Assembly (NCBI GenBank): GCA_031279155.1
Contig: JAITJB010000002.1
Location: 1-10,458, forward strand
Length of the DNA: 10,458 nucleotides
Source of the DNA: Deltaproteobacteria bacterium
GTDB lineage: Bacteria > Desulfobacterota > Desulfarculia > Adiutricales > Adiutricaceae
Reading direction: 5' to 3'
Part shown: one piece after another, positions 6,946 through 10,458 of the stretch
How positions within the stretch are numbered: the first letter of the stretch is position 1
Layout: each line of letters starts with the position of its first letter
Translations under genes and position numbers: made by a program
The notes under the pieces: generated by a model
The model's database searches: none
Told to the model about the DNA's origin: nothing
What the model saw: only the letters and a program-made list of their open reading frames with translations

Positions 6946-9500
6946 TGACTGGCCTCTTTTTTGGCTTCTAACCCCATGATATTAAACCGGCTGGCCAGAT
7001 CGGGGTAGTATTGACATAGTTCAACCAATAAGTTTCTAGCCGCATCTTGCTCGGCCTCTTTCTTACTGGAGCCTTTACCGATACCAGAAAAGCTATCGAG
7101 GTTAGCCTTAGAAACAAACATAGGCGAGTGGGGCGGCCCGTAGACCTTGGTCATGTAGATAGGAAGGCCAATTTTTATCGACTGCGCCGCCTCCTGAAGC
7201 GAGGTTTTAGCGTCGGTGGGCCCGAGCATTAAAAAATCGTGGGAGAAATAAGGGGCCCACAGGTTTGCTACGACCTTTTTGGTCTGATCGTAGCCTAGAT
7301 CAAAAAATAGGGCGGCTATCAAAGCTTCCATGGCGTCGGATAAGACCGAAAACTTCGAGGCCCCGCCGCAGGCCCGCTCGCCCGGCGACATGACGATGTA
7401 TTGGCCTAAATTTAGGCTAAAGGCCACCTCGCCCAGCCTAGCCTCACAGACCATCCAGGACTTTAAGCGGGTCATCTGGCCTTCGTTTAAGCGGGGTTTA
7501 ATGGGAAACAATAGCTCAGCAATGCACAGATCTAAGACAGCGTCGCCTAAAAATTCCAGCCTCTGGTTACTGGTTTCCCCGTCTATTGTGGTTTTGTTGA
7601 CGCCACCTAACATCGAGCGGTGGGTCATGGCCGCCTGGTAGAGGGAGAGCTCCTTAAATGTAACGCCCAAAGAGGCGGCCAATTTATCAAAGCGCTCAGG
7701 ATTTTCAATAATGCCGTTATTGGGTTCATAGTTATTTGGTTCTGGCTTGGGGTCAGGCTTTCGATCTTCAAAAGGCTCTTTAAAAGGCTCTTTAAAACTT
7801 TTGGCCTCTTGATAAGGATCTTGAAAAGGATCTTGAAAAGAATTGGCCTCTTTAAGGGCTACGCCGTCGTCGGGATGTTTAATGGACCAGATATCAGGGG
7901 GATATTTTTCGGTTAGCTTTGAAATTAATTTATCTTTGAGCCCGCCAAAGCCGCCGTTAGACATCATGACGATTACGTCTTGGGATTTAATTTTGCGTAA
8001 TAGTCGGTAGGCTAGATCGGATATGCTTTTGGTTACGGTGGCGGTACCTATGTCATCACATAATTTAACTAAATCGAGCCTATCGCCGGCGGGGGCTTTG
8101 AGGGGGTTATCTACGGGGGCTAAAAAGACCCAATCGGCCAGACTTAAGGCTTGGGGGTAGAGATCTTGAAATATAGCCCGCCTAGTTGTGTTACTCCTAG
8201 GCTCAAAGGCAGCTATTATGCGCCTCTCCGGAAAGGCCCCCCGTAGGGCCTCAAGAGTTTTGGCTACGGCCCCGGGGTGATGGGCAAAATCGTCAATTAA
8301 AACCGGCTTATCAACATCAATCGCATCCGGCCAGATAATCTGTTGGCGCCGCTTAACGCCTTTATGCTGACTTAAAGAAATAGCTAAGTCTTCAAACGTC
8401 CCGCCAGCGTCTAAAAAGGCCCCGGCGCAGGCGGCGGCGTTTAGGGCGTTATAGAGTCCTGGGCGGTTTAAATTGAGTTCAAAGAGCGGCCCGTAAGGGG
8501 TCTTTAGATAGAAAGCCCCGCTCATACCTTTAGGCTCATAGAAGCCGACCTCGATATCGAGCTTATGGGGGGAGCCGTTGGAGACTCCGTAGAAGAGCTT
8601 ACGGCAAGAAGCCGCGCTCGCTATCTGCCGGACTTTTAAGTCATCGCCGTTAGCTATCAGTAAGCCTTTGGGCGAAATTAGGCCCATGAGTCTTTCATAA
8701 GCCTCATAGAGGGATTTGGGGTTGGGATAGATGTCGGCGTGGTCGTAATCAACAGAAGAGAGTATAACGGTCTGCGGCCTATAATGGATAAACTTCGGTT
8801 CTTTATTAAAGAAAGCACTATCATACTCATCGCCCTCGATGATAAACCAGCCGCCGGGGCGCCCCTCCCTAAAGGGCGCCGGAAAATCTAAACTATCGCC
8901 GCCAATTAAAAAACCCGGCTCAAACGACCCGGTTTCAAATATTTTGGCCGCCATGTTGGTCATGGTCGTTTTGCCGTGGCAGCCGGCTATCACTAAGTTT
9001 TTGGTTTCGGAGAGAAAATAGTGGCTCAAGGCTTGGGGGAGAGATAAATACGCTATGGCCAGATCGCGCAGCTGAGCCACCACCGGCATATTGATAGTAA
9101 TAACGTTACCCACGATGACTAGATCGACATTTTCAGGTATCGCCCCATAATCATAGCCGTAGTTAAAATTAATTCTAAGGCGACTAAGTATTTGACTGAC
9201 CGGCGGGTAGACGTTTAGATCAGATCCCGTTACTTTGGCGCCCGTTACTTTAAATTGACCGGCCAAAGAGGCCATGGCTACGCCGCCAATACCTAGAAGA
9301 TGGACTCTAAGGCCTTTTAAGGGTTTTTTTGGCGGAAAATTTAGATCCGGATCGAGATTTACAAGCGGACTTTTGGCCGCTTGACTGGCCCCAATACTAG
9401 CTGAGCTAATTTTAGTGCTTACTTTAGTAGCATCTTTAGGGCTAGTTTTATCACTAGCTCTATGGCTAGTTTTGATTTGGTTAAATCGTTCTTGAGTCAT
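6942..9500 (-). CDS. mpl-rnc: Fusion protein: Mpl-type murein tripeptide ligase joined to ribonuclease III
   Basis: One open frame of 852 residues holds two complete enzymes (numbering from the ATG at 9500). Residues 1-60 are a Ser/Thr/Lys-rich extension. Residues 63 to about 540 are a Mur ligase of the Mpl type: GIGG (70-73), P-loop GCHGKTT (173-179), EGDEYDSAFF (222-231), DHADIYPN (253-260), DDFAHHP (403-409) and FEPRSNTTRR (432-441). Known Mpl joins recycled L-Ala-D-Glu-mDAP to UDP-MurNAc; EGDEYDSAFF and FEPRSNT favour Mpl over MurC. Residues 545-600 form a linker with F-Q/K-D/E-P repeats. Residues 603-755 are the RNase III domain: RLEFLGDAV (647-655; E649, D653), NEGQM (672-676; E673) and SDAMEAL (721-727; D722, E725). 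A dsRNA-binding domain fills 763-829, ending in KGSSKKEAEQDAARNLL. No ATG, GTG or TTG lies in frame in the linker. A TTG codon precedes the ATG directly, but TGAG 6 nt upstream fits the ATG. Confidence 0.93.
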   Translation of the reverse strand: MTQERFNQIKTSHRASDKTSPKDATKVSTKISSASIGASQAAKSPLVNLDPDLNFPPKKPLKGLRVHLLGIGGVAMASLAGQFKVTGAKVTGSDLNVYPPVSQILSRLRINFNYGYDYGAIPENVDLVIVGNVITINMPVVAQLRDLAIAYLSLPQALSHYFLSETKNLVIAGCHGKTTMTNMAAKIFETGSFEPGFLIGGDSLDFPAPFREGRPGGWFIIEGDEYDSAFFNKEPKFIHYRPQTVILSSVDYDHADIYPNPKSLYEAYERLMGLISPKGLLIANGDDLKVRQIASAASCRKLFYGVSNGSPHKLDIEVGFYEPKGMSGAFYLKTPYGPLFELNLNRPGLYNALNAAACAGAFLDAGGTFEDLAISLSQHKGVKRRQQIIWPDAIDVDKPVLIDDFAHHPGAVAKTLEALRGAFPERRIIAAFEPRSNTTRRAIFQDLYPQALSLADWVFLAPVDNPLKAPAGDRLDLVKLCDDIGTATVTKSISDLAYRLLRKIKSQDVIVMMSNGGFGGLKDKLISKLTEKYPPDIWSIKHPDDGVALKEANSFQDPFQDPYQEAKSFKEPFKEPFEDRKPDPKPEPNNYEPNNGIIENPERFDKLAASLGVTFKELSLYQAAMTHRSMLGGVNKTTIDGETSNQRLEFLGDAVLDLCIAELLFPIKPRLNEGQMTRLKSWMVCEARLGEVAFSLNLGQYIVMSPGERACGGASKFSVLSDAMEALIAALFFDLGYDQTKKVVANLWAPYFSHDFLMLGPTDAKTSLQEAAQSIKIGLPIYMTKVYGPPHSPMFVSKANLDSFSGIGKGSSKKEAEQDAARNLLVELCQYYPDLASRFNIMGLEAKKEASQ
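6953..6958 (-). promoter_or_regulatory. Shine-Dalgarno for era, within the RNase III coding end
   Basis: AAGAGG ends 7 nt before the era ATG at 6945 and lies within the last codons of the upstream gene. It fixes the era start and fits coupling across the ATGA overlap. Confidence 0.75.
7764..7838 (-). repeat. 12-bp in-frame tandem repeats encoding the Mpl-RNase III linker
   Basis: The linker DNA holds two copies of TTTCAAGATCCT plus a related TATCAAGAG, then two copies of TTTAAAGAGCCT plus a partial TTTGAAGAT. The protein reads FQDP FQDP YQEAKS FKEP FKEP FED. The 12-bp period leaves the frame unchanged, so linker length can vary without breaking the fusion. Confidence 0.85.
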
Positions 9501-9524
9501 CAATTTCTCATAAATTAATTTAAT

Positions 9525-9530
9525 ATTATA
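9525..9530 (-). promoter_or_regulatory. Possible -10 box in the AT-rich gap before mpl-rnc
   Basis: TATAAT on the minus strand lies 24 nt upstream of the ATG at 9500, in the 39-bp AT-rich gap after trkH. No good -35 element was found at 17-18 bp spacing (TTTGGC or TTTTGG only). The match may be chance in AT-rich DNA. Confidence 0.25.
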
Positions 9531-9539
9531 TATATTTGG

Positions 9540-10458
9540 CTATTTACGCCAAAATTCAGGGAAAAACAAGACGACGAAACTGTAGAACTCGAGCCTACCT
9601 AAGAGCATGCACAAGCTTAAAACAAGCTTAGCTGAGGCTGGAAAGTCGTAAAAAGAGCCCGTAGCTCCCACCTGACCTAAAGTCGGGCCAACATTACCTA
9701 GGCTACTAGCCGCCGCGCTAAAGGCCGTCATGAGATCTAAGCCTATGGCCGTTAAAGTCAAGGTGACTAAGGCCATGGTTAAAAAGTATATCAGAAAAAA
9801 CTGCCAGACGCTCTCAAGAACTGCCTCACTTAAGGTTCGATCATGAAGCCTGACCGGAAAGACTCCCCGGGGGTGGATCAGCCTCCGGCAGGCCCGGTGG
9901 ATGGATTTAATTAAAATTATCCAGCGGATGCATTTAACGCCCCCGCTGGTTGAGCCTGAGCAGCCGCCGACAAAAAAGAGAAAAAATAAGAGCGCTTGAG
10001 ATAAATGGGGCCAGGTTGTCCACTCATAGGTCGACAAGCCCGAGGTTGAGACAATGGAAACAGCTTGGAAGAGCGAATGAAAAAAAGCCTCCCCCGGGGC
10101 CACAATCACCCGGTCGATCATTAAAGCCATGGTCGATAAAAGAGCAAAAGCTAAGACCAAAAAAAAGAGAAACATTACTTCGCGATTAAAAACTAACGCC
10201 CGCCAATGGCCCCTTAAAACCTGCCAGTAAAGAGCCATGCTAAGGCTACCTATGAACATAAAAATAAGTAAAACCGTCTGGATGTAGCGGCTCCCGGTAT
10301 AGGCGGCTGACTCATTGTAGTTGGAAAAGCCGCCGGTAGAAATCGTAGTTAGGGCCTGGCAAAGAGAATCAAAAAGACTCTGACCGCCTAAGAGTAATAA
10401 AAATAAAAGTAAGAGAGTCAGAGATAAATAGACGCCCCAGAGGATCTTAGCTGTCTGG
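9540..10458 (-). CDS. trkH: TrkH-family potassium transporter, C-terminal part; start outside window
   Basis: The frame is open from the window edge (first full codon at 10457) to the TAG at 9540, giving 305 residues of an integral membrane potassium uptake subunit. The order is QTAKILWGVYLSLTLLLLF, then a pore loop with TTISTGGFS; the second pore loop reads SIVSTSGLSTYEW and the last SSLGNVGPTLGQVG. These are the filter regions of Trk/Ktr translocation subunits. GGCSGSTSGGVKCIRW after the second of these loops is also family-typical. Several long hydrophobic helices separate the loops, and the protein ends in FFPEFWRK, as TrkH proteins usually end soon after the last helix. Full members have about 480 residues, so roughly 175 N-terminal residues lie beyond the window. 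The regulatory NAD-binding partner TrkA is not in view; in many genomes it is next to trkH. An ATG at 10259 is internal, not the true start. Confidence 0.93.
   Translation of the reverse strand, partial: QTAKILWGVYLSLTLLLLFLLLLGGQSLFDSLCQALTTISTGGFSNYNESAAYTGSRYIQTVLLIFMFIGSLSMALYWQVLRGHWRALVFNREVMFLFFLVLAFALLSTMALMIDRVIVAPGEAFFHSLFQAVSIVSTSGLSTYEWTTWPHLSQALLFFLFFVGGCSGSTSGGVKCIRWIILIKSIHRACRRLIHPRGVFPVRLHDRTLSEAVLESVWQFFLIYFLTMALVTLTLTAIGLDLMTAFSAAASSLGNVGPTLGQVGATGSFYDFPASAKLVLSLCMLLGRLEFYSFVVLFFPEFWRK

Noticed and set aside
7764..7838. Short repeats as a CRISPR array or regulatory iterons
   Set aside because: Units of 12 bp without unique spacers, in frame inside a continuous coding sequence; they are protein-coding tandem repeats.
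7620..7916. Plus-strand open frame opposite the fusion linker
   Set aside because: It is antisense to the linker, its repetitive Phe/Lys/Arg/Leu composition simply mirrors the F-x-x-P repeats, and no ribosome site or family resemblance was seen.
6942..9500. MurC instead of Mpl as the ligase half
   Set aside because: EGDEYDSAFF and FEPRSNT match Mpl; MurC has an E-x-D-E-S-D-type motif at the first site. MurC would also normally sit in the dcw cluster rather than next to rnc and era.
9501..9503. TTG codon immediately before the ATG as the start of mpl-rnc
   Set aside because: The adjacent ATG at 9500 is the stronger start and is well placed 6 nt after TGAG; the TTG would add only one residue.
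9917..10189. Small overlapping frames on both strands within the trkH region
   Set aside because: They are shadows of trkH, whose pore-loop and helix pattern is clear in its own frame through the window edge.

Overview
The window shows a compact, Gram-negative-type chromosomal segment in which every recognisable gene lies on the minus strand, so transcription runs from high to low coordinates. The combination of an Mpl murein-recycling ligase, an AmgK-like kinase beside a MurU-like nucleotidyltransferase, Era, Der, DinB and TrkH suggests a proteobacterial or deltaproteobacterial (Desulfobacterota-like) organism. That assignment is an inference from gene families and could not be tested here. 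No mobile element, CRISPR array, tRNA or rRNA is visible.

Layout in transcription order: (1) 10458-9540, the C-terminal 305 residues of a TrkH-type potassium transporter, with its start outside the window. (2) A 39-bp AT-rich gap with a weak promoter-like box. (3) 9500-6942, one 852-residue reading frame in which a complete Mpl-type Mur ligase is followed, through a repetitive hydrophilic linker, by a complete RNase III (catalytic domain plus dsRNA-binding domain). (4) 6945-5995, era. (5) 5962-5006, a MurU-like sugar-1-phosphate nucleotidyltransferase with an added C-terminal hexapeptide-type segment. (6) 4990-3947, an AmgK-like sugar kinase. (7) 3950-2148, der with an unusually long low-complexity tail. 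(8) 2151-730, a secreted or membrane-anchored type-1 periplasmic-binding-fold protein (penicillin-binding protein activator/LpoA-like or ABC-type binding protein). (9) 722-1, the first 240 codons of dinB, running out of the window. Three junctions are 4-nt ATGA overlaps and the others have gaps of 7, 15 and 32 nt, so genes 3-9 look like one operon.

Two themes share this operon: ribosome and RNA maturation (RNase III, Era, Der) and murein recycling or wall synthesis (Mpl, AmgK-like, MurU-like, possibly the LpoA-like protein). The most striking feature is that the two themes are joined in one polypeptide: rnc keeps its usual place directly before era but is fused to mpl. A second pattern is repetitive, low-complexity protein extensions in several otherwise conserved housekeeping genes, several of them encoded by visible short tandem DNA repeats.
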